Below the pieces are notes generated by a model that did not search any database, was not told where the DNA came from, and was given only the letters and a program-made list of their open reading frames with translations. From assembly GCA_029940535.1 (NCBI GenBank), contig JAPYUM010000013.1, positions 1 through 64,000 on the forward strand: 64,000 nt of DNA, read 5' to 3'. Source of the stretch: Vicinamibacterales bacterium. GTDB taxonomy: Bacteria; Acidobacteriota; Vicinamibacteria; Vicinamibacterales; UBA8438. The position numbers and the translations under genes are program-made. This document shows positions 35,298-45,301 of the stretch, piece after piece (the first letter of the stretch is position 1; every line of letters starts with the position of its first letter).

Positions 35298-35543
35298 ATG
35301 ACCCAGCGCCCCGTCTTCCTGCATCCGCCATGGATGGTGGGTGTCATGCTGATTCTCGGCGTGATGTCGATCATCGTTGGCCTGACGATTGACCCTTTCT
35401 GGCTCGTCATGGGGAGCCCGGCCATCCTGACGCTCTTCGTGTACATCGGCGTGCGAGTTGCGTTGTCGTGGCGCCTGCGGCGTCTGCCGGTGGAAGAAAC
35501 CGGCGTGGACCCTGGCCCAGACGAGTCCCCGGGGGACGACTAG
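35298..35543 (+). CDS. Small two-helix membrane protein
   Basis: The 81-aa protein (MTQRPVFLHPPWM...) has two adjacent membrane helices, MVGVMLILGVMSIIVGLTI and FWLVMGSPAILTLFVYIGVRVAL, and an acidic tail (VEETGVDPGPDESPGDD). A short 8-codon ORF (35275-35301) ends with a TGA overlapping this ATG, a possible coupled leader peptide. No family was assigned. It precedes the MEMO1-like gene by about 30 nt. Confidence 0.6.
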   Translation: MTQRPVFLHPPWMVGVMLILGVMSIIVGLTIDPFWLVMGSPAILTLFVYIGVRVALSWRLRRLPVEETGVDPGPDESPGDD

Positions 35544-35574
35544 GCGCCCTCCGCGTAATGCACTAGTGACTGGC

Positions 35575-36441
35575 ATGACCAAGGCGAGCCACCCCGAGCC
35601 GCGGTGGGCCGGTGTTCGGCCGGCGGCTGTCGCCGGGACCTGGTACCCCGGGACCGAGGCGGGGCTGCGCGAGGGCGTCGTATCGTGCCTCGCGACGACT
35701 ACACCGCCACCGGGCGGTGACATCGTGGGTCTTATCGCTCCACACGCCGGGCTCGTGTATTCGGGATCAGTTGCCGCCTTCGCCTATCAGGCCGCGGCGC
35801 AGGGAGCCTACGATGTCGTGGTGCTGGTGGGACCGTCCCATCACGTCGAATTTGACGGCGTTGCCATCGCCGACAACACGGCGTTCGACACTCCGCTGGG
35901 GCCGGCGCCGATCGCGACCGACATCGCGGCACGATTGCTGAACGCCGCGTGCATCGGGACGCACCCGACCGCGCACGAGCGAGAACATTCCCTCGAAATG
36001 CAGCTGCCGTTTCTACGTCATCTGCTGCCGCGCACGCCGATCGTGCCGCTGCTCATCGGGTGTCAGGAGCGGGACACCATCCTCGCGCTCGCAGACACGC
36101 TGGCGGAGGTGCTGGCCGATAGGACGCCGTTGCTGGTGGCCAGCACCGACCTCTCACATTTTTTCGAGGCGCACCGCGCGGGCGAGCTCGACCAAGTGGT
36201 CATCGACCACGTCACCCGCTACGACCCGGACGGGTTACTGGTCGAGTACGAGCGATATCCACCGCACGAGCGGGGACGATACGTAGCCTGTGGTGGCGGG
36301 GCTATCGTAGCCGTCATGAAAGCGGCGGCGGCACTCGGTGCGCGAGAGGCCCGAGTGCTTCGCCACGCCAACTCGGGCGACGTGTCCGGGGACACGAGCG
36401 CGGTGGTCGGGTATCTCGCTGCGGCACTCCTGAAGGAGTGA
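35575..36441 (+). CDS. amrB: MEMO1 family protein (AmmeMemoRadiSam protein B)
   Basis: The 288-aa protein resembles class III extradiol dioxygenases without the full metal site. Family blocks are RPAAVAGTWYPGTEAGLREGV, GLIAPHAGLVYSGSVAAFAY, VVLVGPSHHVEFDGVAI, EREHSLEMQLPFL and LLVASTDLSHFFEAHRA. The ATG at 35575 excludes 39 residues of read-through in the track ORF. It is followed 9 nt later by an AMMECR1 gene, the usual pairing in the AmmeMemoRadiSam system, whose biochemical role is unsettled. Confidence 0.9.
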   Translation: MTKASHPEPRWAGVRPAAVAGTWYPGTEAGLREGVVSCLATTTPPPGGDIVGLIAPHAGLVYSGSVAAFAYQAAAQGAYDVVVLVGPSHHVEFDGVAIADNTAFDTPLGPAPIATDIAARLLNAACIGTHPTAHEREHSLEMQLPFLRHLLPRTPIVPLLIGCQERDTILALADTLAEVLADRTPLLVASTDLSHFFEAHRAGELDQVVIDHVTRYDPDGLLVEYERYPPHERGRYVACGGGAIVAVMKAAAALGAREARVLRHANSGDVSGDTSAVVGYLAAALLKE

Positions 36442-36450
36442 ACCTGACGA

Positions 36451-36993
36451 ATGCTGGAACAACACGAACAACAGGCGCTGTTGACACTGGCCCGGGTCGC
36501 GATACTCGCGCGCCTGGAAGATCGACCACTGACGGCCGGGGATACTCCTCCCGCGCGTGGGGGACTCGCGTGGCGCACCGGCGCGTTCGTCACGCTGACC
36601 CGTGAGGGTCGGCTTCGGGGGTGCATCGGGTCCGTGGCGCGGGACGAGCCGCTGGTCGACGTCGTGGCTCGCTGCGCCGCCGACGCGGCGACCCGCGACC
36701 CCCGATTTTCCGCCGTGCCGCTGGCGGAGTTGGCCGAGGTCATGGTGGAGATTTCGGTGATCGGTCCGTTCGAGCGCGTTGACGACGTGGCGCGAATTGC
36801 GGTGGGGCGCCACGGACTCGTCGTCGAGCAGGGCGCGCACCGGGGCTTGCTTCTGCCGCAGGTGGCCACCGAGCGCGGCTGGGACCGAGACACGTTTCTC
36901 AGCCAGACCTGCGTGAAGGCAGGTCTCGCCGAACATGCCTGGCGACAGGGTGCCGTCGTTTCTATCTTCGAGACGTATGTCTTCGGCGAATGA
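36451..36993 (+). CDS. amrA: AMMECR1 family protein (AmmeMemoRadiSam protein A)
   Basis: The 180-aa protein has the invariant AMMECR1 motif LRGCIGSV (GRLRGCIGSVARDEPLVDVV). DPRFSAVPLAELAEVMVEISVIGPFE follows, and GLLLPQVATERGWDRDTFLSQTCVKAGL closes the domain. Function is unknown across the family. It immediately follows the MEMO1-like gene, but the radical SAM partner that often completes the set is not found in this window. Confidence 0.92.
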   Translation: MLEQHEQQALLTLARVAILARLEDRPLTAGDTPPARGGLAWRTGAFVTLTREGRLRGCIGSVARDEPLVDVVARCAADAATRDPRFSAVPLAELAEVMVEISVIGPFERVDDVARIAVGRHGLVVEQGAHRGLLLPQVATERGWDRDTFLSQTCVKAGLAEHAWRQGAVVSIFETYVFGE

Positions 36994-37039
36994 TTACCTG
37001 CGCCCGATCAAGGTCCGAAACCGCCCGAGCGCGATCGCC

Positions 37040-37306
37040 TCAGCTGCTGACATTCCCCAAGGCGGCCATGACCTGATTGAGAATACCGGTGGCGCGAGGA
37101 TGCGACACCTCGAACTGCAGAATGGACTGGCGGAGGTCTTCCACGAGCGAGTGGTGGTGGGCGTGGTCGTCGGGCGTCTCCAGCCGGGTCTCGATCCCGG
37201 CGATGAGAGTATCCAGGCGCTCACGCACGTGCGCCTCCTCCGACTCCAACCGATCGAGTTCCGAGCGTAGTTCGGTGAGTGACCGCCGTAGCTGTGCCTC
37301 GGACAT
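37040..37306 (-). CDS. DUF4404 family protein
   Basis: The 88-aa, almost entirely helical protein: MSEAQLRRSLTELRSELDRLESEEAHVRERLDTLIAGIETRLE is a likely coiled coil, and HSLVEDLRQSILQFEVSHPRATGILNQVMAALGNVSS is the conserved DUF4404 end. Function is unknown. It is transcribed in the same direction as endonuclease IV, which ends about 50 nt upstream. Confidence 0.85.
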   Translation of the reverse strand: MSEAQLRRSLTELRSELDRLESEEAHVRERLDTLIAGIETRLETPDDHAHHHSLVEDLRQSILQFEVSHPRATGILNQVMAALGNVSS

Positions 37307-37326
37307 GCACCGATTCTAGTGCAGTG

Positions 37327-37353
37327 TCTGCGCCGCGACGCCGTCGGCGCAGA
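37327..37353 (-). terminator. Hairpin after the endonuclease IV stop
   Basis: TCTGCGCCG, a 9-nt loop and CGGCGCAGA: a 9-bp stem starting 2 nt beyond the nfo stop codon on the minus strand. No U-tract follows, so a terminator function is uncertain. Confidence 0.4.
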
Positions 37354-37355
37354 TT

Positions 37356-38240
37356 CTAGACACTCGCGATCAGCTCGCGCAGCACCGTGAGATTTTCGAG
37401 GTCCATCGGGTCGGCCTCGACCGCGGCGGGATTGGCCGGACGCTCCTTCGGGGTTTCCAAGACCATCGGCACCGCCTGCATCCGCGGGTCCGTCAGTAGA
37501 CGCCGAAACGCACCGAGCCCGACATGACCGCTGCCGATGTGCGTATGTCGATCGACTCGGCTCCCGAGCGGTGTCTTCGAGTCGTTCAGATGGATCGCCA
37601 TTATCCGATCGTGTCCCACGTGTTGGTCGAGCTGTGCCATGGTGTCGGCGTAGCTCTCGTCTGACCCCAGGTCATATCCAGCCGCCAGCAGATGACAGGT
37701 GTCGAGGCACACCCCGATCGACGCCGTGCCGCGTGCCTCGGCGTCGTCGATGATGGTTCCCAGTTGTTGGAATGTGTGGCCGAGGTTGGTGCCCTGACCG
37801 GCGGTGTGCTCGAGAAGCAGCCTGGTGTGCTGCTCTGTTCGCTCGTTCAGCACCGCCACGATTCCGTCGGCGATCCGGGCCAGGCCTGCCTCCTCCGACG
37901 TCGTCGTGTAGGAGCCCGGGTGCAACACCACGCCGAGCAGTCCCAACGCTTCGGCTCGGTCCAACTCCTCGCCGAGCGCGTCTTGAGACCGCGTGTGCAA
38001 CGCGTCATCCGGGCTCGCGAGGTTGATCAGATAGCTGGCGTGCGCCATCACCGGCCGCACTTCCAGTTCGACGCAGGCCCGGCGGAACGCGGCGATCTCC
38101 GCGTCCGGGAGAGGCCGCGCGCGCCACTGCCCGGACGACTTGGTGAACACTTGCATCGTGTCGCAGCCGGCGGCGCGTGCGCGCTCGACCGCCCGGGGGA
38201 GGCCGCCGGCGATCGACATGTGAGCTCCCAATCTGGGCAT
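37356..38240 (-). CDS. nfo: Deoxyribonuclease IV (AP endonuclease)
   Basis: The 294-aa EndoIV-family TIM barrel, a base-excision repair AP endonuclease using three zinc ions. Zinc-ligand blocks are VVLHPGSY, LLLEHTAGQG, VCLDTCHLLAAGYDL, MAIHLNDSKTPLGSRVDRHTHIGSGHVG and MVLETPKE. The ATG at 38240 (MPRLGAHMSIAGG) is the canonical start. The track start is a TTG 6 codons earlier. It is divergent from acnA across a 187-nt gap in which no strong promoter was recognised. Confidence 0.94.
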   Translation of the reverse strand: MPRLGAHMSIAGGLPRAVERARAAGCDTMQVFTKSSGQWRARPLPDAEIAAFRRACVELEVRPVMAHASYLINLASPDDALHTRSQDALGEELDRAEALGLLGVVLHPGSYTTTSEEAGLARIADGIVAVLNERTEQHTRLLLEHTAGQGTNLGHTFQQLGTIIDDAEARGTASIGVCLDTCHLLAAGYDLGSDESYADTMAQLDQHVGHDRIMAIHLNDSKTPLGSRVDRHTHIGSGHVGLGAFRRLLTDPRMQAVPMVLETPKERPANPAAVEADPMDLENLTVLRELIASV

Positions 38241-38427
38241 GCTCCCATCGTGGAACAATCCGACCGATGCGGCAAGTTGGTGTGGTTGATGCCCGCATTT
38301 CGGCCCACCAGCACGGCCGTGGATTGGCTTGCGTCAGCGTAGAACGGTGGAGGACAATCAAGATTTCCCACGGCTGCACGACGACTCCCCCTCTATTGTC
38401 CGGGCGGCTTGAACACGGAATGCGTAC

Positions 38428-41118
38428 ATGAGCACTGAGAACAGCTTTGGCACTCGCACGTCCTTGTCGGTCGGCGACACGACTGTCGCGTTTCACAGTC
38501 TGGAAACCCTCGAGCGAGGCGGGTTCCCGGCGGTGGCCCGGCTGCCGTACTCGCTGAAGATCCTCCTTGAGAATCTGCTCCGCCGGGAAGATGGCCGGAG
38601 CGTGACGGCCGACGACATCCAGGCGCTGGCGGCCTGGGACCCAACGGCTGGCGACACGAAGGAAATCGCCTTCATGCCGGCGCGCGTGCTGCTCCAGGAT
38701 TTCACCGGGGTGCCGGCCGTGGTGGATCTGGCGGCGATGCGTGACGGCGTCGTCCGGCTCGGGGGGAATCCTGATCAGATAAACCCCCTGCAGCCAGCCG
38801 AACTGGTCATCGACCACTCGGTGCAGGTCGACCACTTTCGAGAGGCCAATGCATTCGATCTGAACGCGCAGCTCGAGTTCTCGCGAAACAAAGAGCGGTA
38901 CGCGTTCCTGAAGTGGGGACAACAGGCGTTCGACAATTTCCGGGTCGTGCCACCGGACACCGGTATCGTCCATCAGGTCAACCTCGAGTATCTCGCTCGT
39001 GTCGTCTGCCTCGACGGGACCGGCGACGACGCGGTGGCCTACCCGGACACGCTTGTCGGCACCGATTCCCACACGACGATGGTCAACGGGCTCGGTGTAG
39101 TCGGGTGGGGCGTGGGCGGCATCGAGGCGGAGGCCGCCATGCTCGGTCAGCCGATCTCGATGCTGATCCCGGAGGTGGTCGGATTCAAGTTGAGCGGTCG
39201 ACTCCCGCAGGGCACGACCGCCACGGACCTGGTGCTGACGATTACGGAGCGGCTCCGTCAGCACGGCGTGGTCGGCAAGTTCGTGGAGTTCCTCGGGCCA
39301 GGGCTGGCCTCCCTCTCTCTGGCTGATCGCGCGACGCTTGGCAACATGTCGCCCGAGTATGGCTCCACGGTCGCCATCTGTCCGATTGACCAGAAGACGC
39401 TCGATTACCTGACGCTGACCGGCCGGGACGCCCGGCAGGTGGCGCTCGTCGAGGCGTATGCCAAGGCCCAAGGCCTGTTCGGCACGGGCGCTCAGGAGTC
39501 GGTCTACGCCACGGTGGTGGAATTCGACCTGGCGTCCGTCGTGCCGAGCATCGCTGGCCCCAAGCGCCCGCAGGATCGGGTCCCGCTGGACGAGGCCAAG
39601 GCCGCTTTTGCCGGCGCGCTGGACGGCCTGCTGGCCGGGCGTTCGCGGCCGGTCGGTTCCGCGAACGGAAACGGGGCCGGTCTCGACCTCGACCATGGCG
39701 CCGTTGTCATCGCGGCCATCACGAGCTGTACGAACACGTCGAATCCCAGCGTCATGATTGCGGCGGGATTGCTGGCTCAGAAGGCGGCGGCGCGCGGCCT
39801 GGCGCCGAAACCATGGGTCAAGACGACGTTGGCGCCCGGGTCGCTTGTCGTCACGGAGTATCTCGAAGCGGCCGGGTTGATGGCGCCACTTGCCCAACTC
39901 GGATTCACGCTGGTCGGCTACGGGTGCACGACCTGCATCGGCAACAGCGGACCATTGCCGGACGACGTCTCGGCCGAGGTGAAGTCGCGCGATCTGGTCG
40001 TGACCTCGGTGCTCAGTGGCAACCGGAACTTCGAGGGGCGCGTGCAACCGCAGGTGCGGGCCAATTATCTGGCGTCGCCGCCGCTGGTGGTGGCGTATGC
40101 GCTGGCCGGTTCGATGACGGCCGACCTGACGACGGAGCCGCTTGGCCAGGACCGCGACGGCGCGAATGTCTACTTGCGGGACGTGTGGCCGTCGGCCGAC
40201 GAGGTGCAGGCGGTCATGGCGGCGGCGGTGCGGACCGAACAGTTCACGTCGAAATACGCAGGGGTGTTCGATGGTGATGAACGGTGGCGCGGGTTGTCGG
40301 CCCCGGGCGGACAGCGGTTCGGGTGGGACGACGCGTCGACCTACGTGCGAAACCCGCCGTTCTTCGAGAACCTGACGCCGGAACCAGAGGCGCCGACGAA
40401 TGTGCTCGGTGCCCGCGTGCTGGCGAGGCTCGGCGACAGCGTGACGACCGACCATATTTCACCGGCGGGCACGATTCTCGTGGATGGCCCGGCCGGCACG
40501 TATCTGGTGTCCTGCGGGGTCGATCCCAAGGACTTCAATTCGTTCGGCAGCCGCCGCGGCAATCATGAAGTGATGATGCGTGGCACGTTCGCGAACATCC
40601 GGCTTCGCAATCAGCTCGCGCCGGGCACCGAGGGTGGCTGGACCCGGTATCAGCCGGATGACGAGCAGATGAGCATCTACGACGCTGCGATGCGCTACAA
40701 GGCGGCCGATGTTCCCCTGGTCATTCTGGCCGGCACGGAGTACGGGTCTGGGTCCTCTCGGGATTGGGCCGCCAAGGGTACCATGCTGCTGGGTGTCCGT
40801 GCGGTCATCGCGGCGAGTTTCGAGCGGATTCATCGCAGCAACCTGGTCTTCATGGGCGTCCTGCCGCTGGAGTTCACCGACGGAGCCAGCGCTGAGTCGC
40901 TTCAATTGACAGGTCGTGAGACGTTCGACATCACCGGCGTGTCTGACGGTCTGGAGCCGCGCGGGAGCGCGGCAGTGCGGGCCGTGGCGCCGGATGGCGC
41001 GGTGACGGAGTTCACCGCGCGAGTGCGTATCGATACGCCCGACGAGATCACCTACTACCGCCACGGTGGCATTCTTCAGTATGTGCTGAGACAGCTTGTA
41101 CGGGACGCGAGTCGATGA
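38428..41118 (+). CDS. acnA: Aconitate hydratase (AcnA/IRP-type)
   Basis: The 896-aa TCA-cycle enzyme interconverting citrate and isocitrate. The [4Fe-4S] cysteines lie in [13 protein letters not shown] (near 433) and [12 protein letters not shown] (near 499 and 502). Other blocks are [40 protein letters not shown] and the swivelling domain [17 protein letters not shown]. An 816-aa antisense ORF over the gene is a codon-bias shadow. The last bases overlap the next gene as ATGA. Confidence 0.97.
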   Translation: MSTENSFGTRTSLSVGDTTVAFHSLETLERGGFPAVARLPYSLKILLENLLRREDGRSVTADDIQALAAWDPTAGDTKEIAFMPARVLLQDFTGVPAVVDLAAMRDGVVRLGGNPDQINPLQPAELVIDHSVQVDHFREANAFDLNAQLEFSRNKERYAFLKWGQQAFDNFRVVPPDTGIVHQVNLEYLARVVCLDGTGDDAVAYPDTLVGTDSHTTMVNGLGVVGWGVGGIEAEAAMLGQPISMLIPEVVGFKLSGRLPQGTTATDLVLTITERLRQHGVVGKFVEFLGPGLASLSLADRATLGNMSPEYGSTVAICPIDQKTLDYLTLTGRDARQVALVEAYAKAQGLFGTGAQESVYATVVEFDLASVVPSIAGPKRPQDRVPLDEAKAAFAGALDGLLAGRSRPVGSANGNGAGLDLDHGAVVIAAITSCTNTSNPSVMIAAGLLAQKAAARGLAPKPWVKTTLAPGSLVVTEYLEAAGLMAPLAQLGFTLVGYGCTTCIGNSGPLPDDVSAEVKSRDLVVTSVLSGNRNFEGRVQPQVRANYLASPPLVVAYALAGSMTADLTTEPLGQDRDGANVYLRDVWPSADEVQAVMAAAVRTEQFTSKYAGVFDGDERWRGLSAPGGQRFGWDDASTYVRNPPFFENLTPEPEAPTNVLGARVLARLGDSVTTDHISPAGTILVDGPAGTYLVSCGVDPKDFNSFGSRRGNHEVMMRGTFANIRLRNQLAPGTEGGWTRYQPDDEQMSIYDAAMRYKAADVPLVILAGTEYGSGSSRDWAAKGTMLLGVRAVIAASFERIHRSNLVFMGVLPLEFTDGASAESLQLTGRETFDITGVSDGLEPRGSAAVRAVAPDGAVTEFTARVRIDTPDEITYYRHGGILQYVLRQLVRDASR

Positions 41119-43028
41119 TGTCGCATGACGCCTCGGTCGATTCGCCAGCCGCGACCACCACGTTCGTGGCCCTCTTGACCACAGTGACCATCATCATGAC
41201 GACAGTGACTACCACCGCCCAGGATGCCGCATCGGATCAGCCGGACCAGGTCGAGTGGGACCTCAGCGAGATCTATCCGACGTTGGAGGCCTGGGAGACC
41301 GCGCGAGGAGAGCTGGCGACGCGGGTCGAGGCGCTCGCCGCCTACCGCGGGAGATTGGGCCAGAGCGCCGCGACGCTTCGGGAGGCGTTCGACGCCATCA
41401 GCGCGACGGAGAAGGAGTTGTCGCGGCTCTACGTGTTTGCGTTCTTGAAGGCTGATGAAGACCGCCGCGTGTCCGAGGATCAGGAGCGTCGAGGGCTCGC
41501 CGCGGCGCTGTTGTCCGAGTTCGGCGAGGCGGTGGCCTTCTTGTCTCCCGAACTGCTGAGCGTTGGGTCAGAGACCGTCCAGGGATATCTCGCAGAGGAA
41601 CCGGGCCTGGCCAAGCACGCGTTCAACATCCGGAACATCTTGCGACAAGAGCCACATACGTTGTCGGACGAATCGGAACAGGTGATCGCCGCGACCGGTC
41701 CGGTGGTGCAGGGCGCGGAGCGGATCTACGCGATGCTGACCAGTTCGGACCTGCCGTTTCCGACGGTCACGTTGTCGACCGGCGAAGAGATCACCCTGGA
41801 CCAGGCCGCCTATTCGTTGCACCGCGCGTCCGACAACCGCGAGGACCGGAAACTGGTGTTCGACACGTTCTGGGGCGCGTGGAAGGGCTACGAGACGTCG
41901 ATCGGGCAGACGCTCGACACCCAGGTGAAGGCGCACGTGTTTCAGGCGAAGGTGCGCAAATACGACAGCGCCCTCGATGCCGCCTTGTCTGGTCCCAACA
42001 TTCCGACCGCGGTGTATCACACCCTGGTCGACGCGGCGCATCGCCACCTGCCTTCGCTCCACCGCTATTTCAGAATCCGGCAGCGGATGCTCGGGCTGAC
42101 GGACCTGCACTACTACGACATCTATCCACCGCTGGTCGCCTCCGACCGGACCTTTGACATCGATGAGTCCAAGGCGCTGACCCTTGCCTCGGCGGCGCCG
42201 CTGGGTCCGCACTATCTGGACCTGCTCGGCGAGGGGTTCGCCGGCAACTGGATGCATGTCTATCCGCGGCCGGGCAAGGCCCCCGGGGCCTACATGTATG
42301 GCAGCGTGTACGACGTGCATCCATTTTTGCTGTTGAACCACAACGGCCAGTTCAACGATGTGTCGACCTTCACCCACGAGTGGGGACACGCCATCCACAC
42401 GATGCTGTCCACCGAGCACAACCCGTACGAGACGTCGAGCTACGCGACGTTCACGGCCGAGATCGCGTCGACCACCAACGAGGTGCTGCTGCAGGAGTAC
42501 ATGCTGGGTCAGGAGATCTCAGACGACGAGCGTCTGTTCTATCTCGGCACCGCCCTCGAGGCTGCGCGCGGGACCTTCTTCCGACAGGTGATGTTTGCCG
42601 AGTTCGAGTTGAAGATTCACGAGATGGTCGAAGCGGGCGAGGCGTTGTCGGGGCAGAAGATGAGCGAGGTGTATGAGGGGCTGCTCCGGCAGTACCACGG
42701 CGCGGACCAGGACGTGCTCACCATCGACCCGGCCTATGCGGTCGAGTGGTCGTTCATCCCGCACTTCTATCGCAACTTCTACGTGTTCCAATACGCCACC
42801 TCGATCGCCGGTGGCACGATGTTCGCCGAGCGGTTCCTCAAGGGAGACCAGCAGGCGCGCGACGACTATCTCGCGGTGCTCTCCGCCGGCGGCTCGCGTC
42901 ACGCCTACGAACTGCTCCAGGAATACGGGATCGATCTGGCCACCGACGCGCCCTACGACGCCCTCATTGCCCGAATGGACCGGGTCATGGACCAGATCGA
43001 GGCCATTCTGGACACCCAGGACAATTAG
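41115..43028 (+). CDS. pepF: M3 family oligoendopeptidase F with an N-terminal signal-like segment
   Basis: The 637-aa zinc metallopeptidase. The HExxH site is in [17 protein letters not shown] (near 420), with the third ligand in [14 protein letters not shown]. PepF-type features are [15 protein letters not shown] and [29 protein letters not shown]. The first 37 residues include a Thr-rich hydrophobic stretch ([21 protein letters not shown]) resembling a signal peptide, whereas characterised PepF is cytoplasmic. The ATG overlaps the acnA stop by 4 nt, so translation is probably coupled. Confidence 0.9.
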   Translation: MMSHDASVDSPAATTTFVALLTTVTIIMTTVTTTAQDAASDQPDQVEWDLSEIYPTLEAWETARGELATRVEALAAYRGRLGQSAATLREAFDAISATEKELSRLYVFAFLKADEDRRVSEDQERRGLAAALLSEFGEAVAFLSPELLSVGSETVQGYLAEEPGLAKHAFNIRNILRQEPHTLSDESEQVIAATGPVVQGAERIYAMLTSSDLPFPTVTLSTGEEITLDQAAYSLHRASDNREDRKLVFDTFWGAWKGYETSIGQTLDTQVKAHVFQAKVRKYDSALDAALSGPNIPTAVYHTLVDAAHRHLPSLHRYFRIRQRMLGLTDLHYYDIYPPLVASDRTFDIDESKALTLASAAPLGPHYLDLLGEGFAGNWMHVYPRPGKAPGAYMYGSVYDVHPFLLLNHNGQFNDVSTFTHEWGHAIHTMLSTEHNPYETSSYATFTAEIASTTNEVLLQEYMLGQEISDDERLFYLGTALEAARGTFFRQVMFAEFELKIHEMVEAGEALSGQKMSEVYEGLLRQYHGADQDVLTIDPAYAVEWSFIPHFYRNFYVFQYATSIAGGTMFAERFLKGDQQARDDYLAVLSAGGSRHAYELLQEYGIDLATDAPYDALIARMDRVMDQIEAILDTQDN

Positions 43029-43041
43029 AGTTGGACGCCGA

Positions 43042-43070
43042 TTGACACGTTGTCGGCCCCGCCGTAGAGT
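43042..43070 (+). promoter_or_regulatory. Candidate sigma70-type promoter of the secreted-protein cluster
   Basis: TTGACA, a 17-nt spacer (CGTTGTCGGCCCCGCCG) and TAGAGT. The -35 is perfect and the -10 matches 4 of 6 positions. It lies just after the pepF stop and about 47 nt before the ATG of the cytochrome c gene. Confidence 0.5.
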
Positions 43071-43116
43071 GGGGCCCTCGGGTGAAGTTCGGCTCTTCTG
43101 AACGAGGACCTAGCGT

Positions 43117-44595
43117 ATGAGGATCTGCATCTCCCTGTTGGCGGCAACGTTGGTGCTCTCGGGAGGAACCGCGCGGGCGGGGCAGGCGGATGCGGCTCCG
43201 ACGTTCGCCAAGGACGTCGCGCCGATCCTGTATGAGAACTGCGTGACCTGCCATCGGCCGAACAACATCGCCCCAATGTCGCTCTTCGAGTACACCGACG
43301 CGCGTCCCTGGGCGCGTTCCATCAAAGACCTGGTCGTCGCGCGGGAAATGCCGCCGTGGCCGGCCGACCCGAAGAACAGCCTCGAGTTTCGCAACGAGCG
43401 CTATCTGGAGCAAGCCGACATCGACACGATTGCGGCGTGGGTGGATGCGGGGGCCCCCAAGGGAAATGACGCCGACATGCCGGTGAAGCCCGATTTCCCC
43501 GCGGGGTGGACCTACGAGGGGGGGGAACCGGACTACGTCTTTGACCTGCCGGTCGAGTACACCGTTGCGGCCGAGGGCGAAGAGGACTACATCGACTTCT
43601 ATTCCGCGATGCCGTGGGACGAGGATCGGTTTGCCGAGGTGCTTGAGCTGCGTCCCAGCGACTATCGGGTGGTGCACCATTCCGGGGCCTACACCGTGGA
43701 TCTGCCCTGGGGCACCCAGGTCATCGACGGGGTGCTGCACGACCTCGAGGGCAACTCGCTCCTGCGCGCGCCGTTGCCGAAGCGGCCGGCCCCTGAAGAC
43801 AACGCCGAGAACGACGAGGGTGAGAACACGGGTCGGGTGGCGCAGCGCGTCTTCAACGAAGTGAACCTGCCTGGCTCGAGCAAGTTGCTGTCCTATGTGC
43901 CGGGTCGAGGCGTCGAACGACATCGCCCCGGCACCGGGAAGCGGTTGGCGGTCGACAAGTGGATCCGCTGGACCATGCACTACAACCCGATCGGTGTGGA
44001 AGCGACCGAACGGAGCAAGCTCGGCATCTGGTTCAATACGGAGCCGGTCACGCATGAGGTGCTGACCCGCCAGGCTGGCAACGCGTTTCCGACCGATCCG
44101 TTTGGCAACGACATCTATATCGTGCAGGGCGAGGAAGTGAAGCCGACAACGGATCCTGAGACCGGGCGCGTCCGCCGCGGCCGGATTCCGAACATTCCGC
44201 CCTATGAGGATGATTGGAAGATCACCGGGATCACGCCGATCACCGAACCGATTACGCTGTATGGCCTGTCTCCCCACATGCACCTGCGGGGGAAGAGTCT
44301 GCGATGGGTGGTGACCTACCCCGACGGCCGCGAGGAGACGATTCTCGACGTGCCGAAGTTCGATTTCAACTGGCAGATCCACTATGAACTGGCCGAGCCG
44401 CTCCGTCTGCCGGCGGGCAGTAAGATTAGCGGCATCGGGGTCTACGACAATTCGCTGGGCAATCGCTGGAATCCTGGGCCACACCTCCAGGTCTACTGGG
44501 GCCAGCAAAGCTGGGACGAGATGTATCAGGCCTTCACTGAATACACGATCGAGAGCCAGGATCTGACCAAGCAGCCGAGCACCAACGACGACTAG
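43117..44595 (+). CDS. Secreted c-type cytochrome fused to a copper type II monooxygenase-like domain
   Basis: The 492-aa protein has a signal peptide (RICISLLAATLVLSGGTARAG) and one c-type haem motif, CVTCH (near 42-46), inside FAKDVAPILYENCVTCHRPNNIAPMSL. The C-terminal two thirds resemble the PHM/DBM copper monooxygenase fold, with candidate copper ligands in VVHHSGAY and SPHMHLRGKS (His 387 and 389). Related proteins are common in Acidobacteriota and Planctomycetes; a substrate has not been assigned. It is led by a good promoter and heads a run of secreted proteins. Confidence 0.82.
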   Translation: MRICISLLAATLVLSGGTARAGQADAAPTFAKDVAPILYENCVTCHRPNNIAPMSLFEYTDARPWARSIKDLVVAREMPPWPADPKNSLEFRNERYLEQADIDTIAAWVDAGAPKGNDADMPVKPDFPAGWTYEGGEPDYVFDLPVEYTVAAEGEEDYIDFYSAMPWDEDRFAEVLELRPSDYRVVHHSGAYTVDLPWGTQVIDGVLHDLEGNSLLRAPLPKRPAPEDNAENDEGENTGRVAQRVFNEVNLPGSSKLLSYVPGRGVERHRPGTGKRLAVDKWIRWTMHYNPIGVEATERSKLGIWFNTEPVTHEVLTRQAGNAFPTDPFGNDIYIVQGEEVKPTTDPETGRVRRGRIPNIPPYEDDWKITGITPITEPITLYGLSPHMHLRGKSLRWVVTYPDGREETILDVPKFDFNWQIHYELAEPLRLPAGSKISGIGVYDNSLGNRWNPGPHLQVYWGQQSWDEMYQAFTEYTIESQDLTKQPSTNDD

Positions 44596-44656
44596 CGCGT
44601 CGGGCACACCCTGCCGGCGTCACCACCACACCGTCATGACCCGCCTGGAGGATCGT

Positions 44657-45295
44657 GTGACACCTGGCCGGACGTTGTTGCGTGTGGCGACCTGGGTCGT
44701 GATGGGCGCCCTGCTCGCACCCGGCACGGCGTTGACCCAGCCGGCCCAACCACGCCCGGAAGGCCAGATCCCAGACCGTGGCCGTCCCACGGAAAGCGGC
44801 GACGAGATTCCCCTCTTCGACTACGACGCGTACTTTCCGGGCACCTGGGAGTTCGAGTGGCGCGTTCCCGAGAGCCCGCTTGGTGCCGGCGGCACGATTG
44901 AAGGGACCGAGGTGTTCGAGCCGGGGCAGGGCGGGCGTTACTACACCAGCCGCATCGTCGCTCGGGGCCCGGATGGCGAGTTTACCGCCGACTCGCGCAT
45001 CATCTACCTCGCTGAACAGAAGACGTTCAGCCGGTACGAAGTCGATAGCCGAGGCTTCGAGCTGTTCAAGGCCGGTCACATCGGCGGTGATCTCGGCGGC
45101 TTCTACACCCTGCACTACGAGACGCCGCCGTTCGACAGGAACGGCCAGCAGGTGCAGCTCCGGATGACGACGCGATTGGTGTCACCGGTGAACTACCGTG
45201 TCGAGTCCCGCATCGCGGTCGATGGGGGGCCGTTCACCAACTTTGGCACCGGCTGGTGGACCAAGAACGTCCCCGGTGTGACCACACCCCGGTAG
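44657..45295 (+). CDS. Secreted hypothetical protein
   Basis: The GTG at 44657 has GGAGG exactly 5 nt upstream and starts a signal peptide (TPGRTLLRVATWVVMGALLAPGTALTQ). The track ATG 7 codons earlier has no Shine-Dalgarno. The mature part, about 180 aa, looks like a beta-barrel or calycin-type domain (YDAYFPGTWEFEWRVPESPLGAGGTIEGTEVFEP; RMTTRLVSPVNYRVESRIAVDGGPF), similar in style to DUF1579-like proteins. No firm family. It probably acts in the periplasm with its cluster neighbours. Confidence 0.75.
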   Translation: MTPGRTLLRVATWVVMGALLAPGTALTQPAQPRPEGQIPDRGRPTESGDEIPLFDYDAYFPGTWEFEWRVPESPLGAGGTIEGTEVFEPGQGGRYYTSRIVARGPDGEFTADSRIIYLAEQKTFSRYEVDSRGFELFKAGHIGGDLGGFYTLHYETPPFDRNGQQVQLRMTTRLVSPVNYRVESRIAVDGGPFTNFGTGWWTKNVPGVTTPR

Positions 45296-45301
45296 GCCAC
45301 C

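Noticed and set aside
38005-40455. 816-aa minus-strand ORF
   Set aside because: Antisense to acnA and part of nfo; caused by GC-rich third positions.
42985-44607. 540-aa minus-strand ORF
   Set aside because: Antisense to the cytochrome c/copper-oxygenase gene, which has a signal peptide and haem motif.
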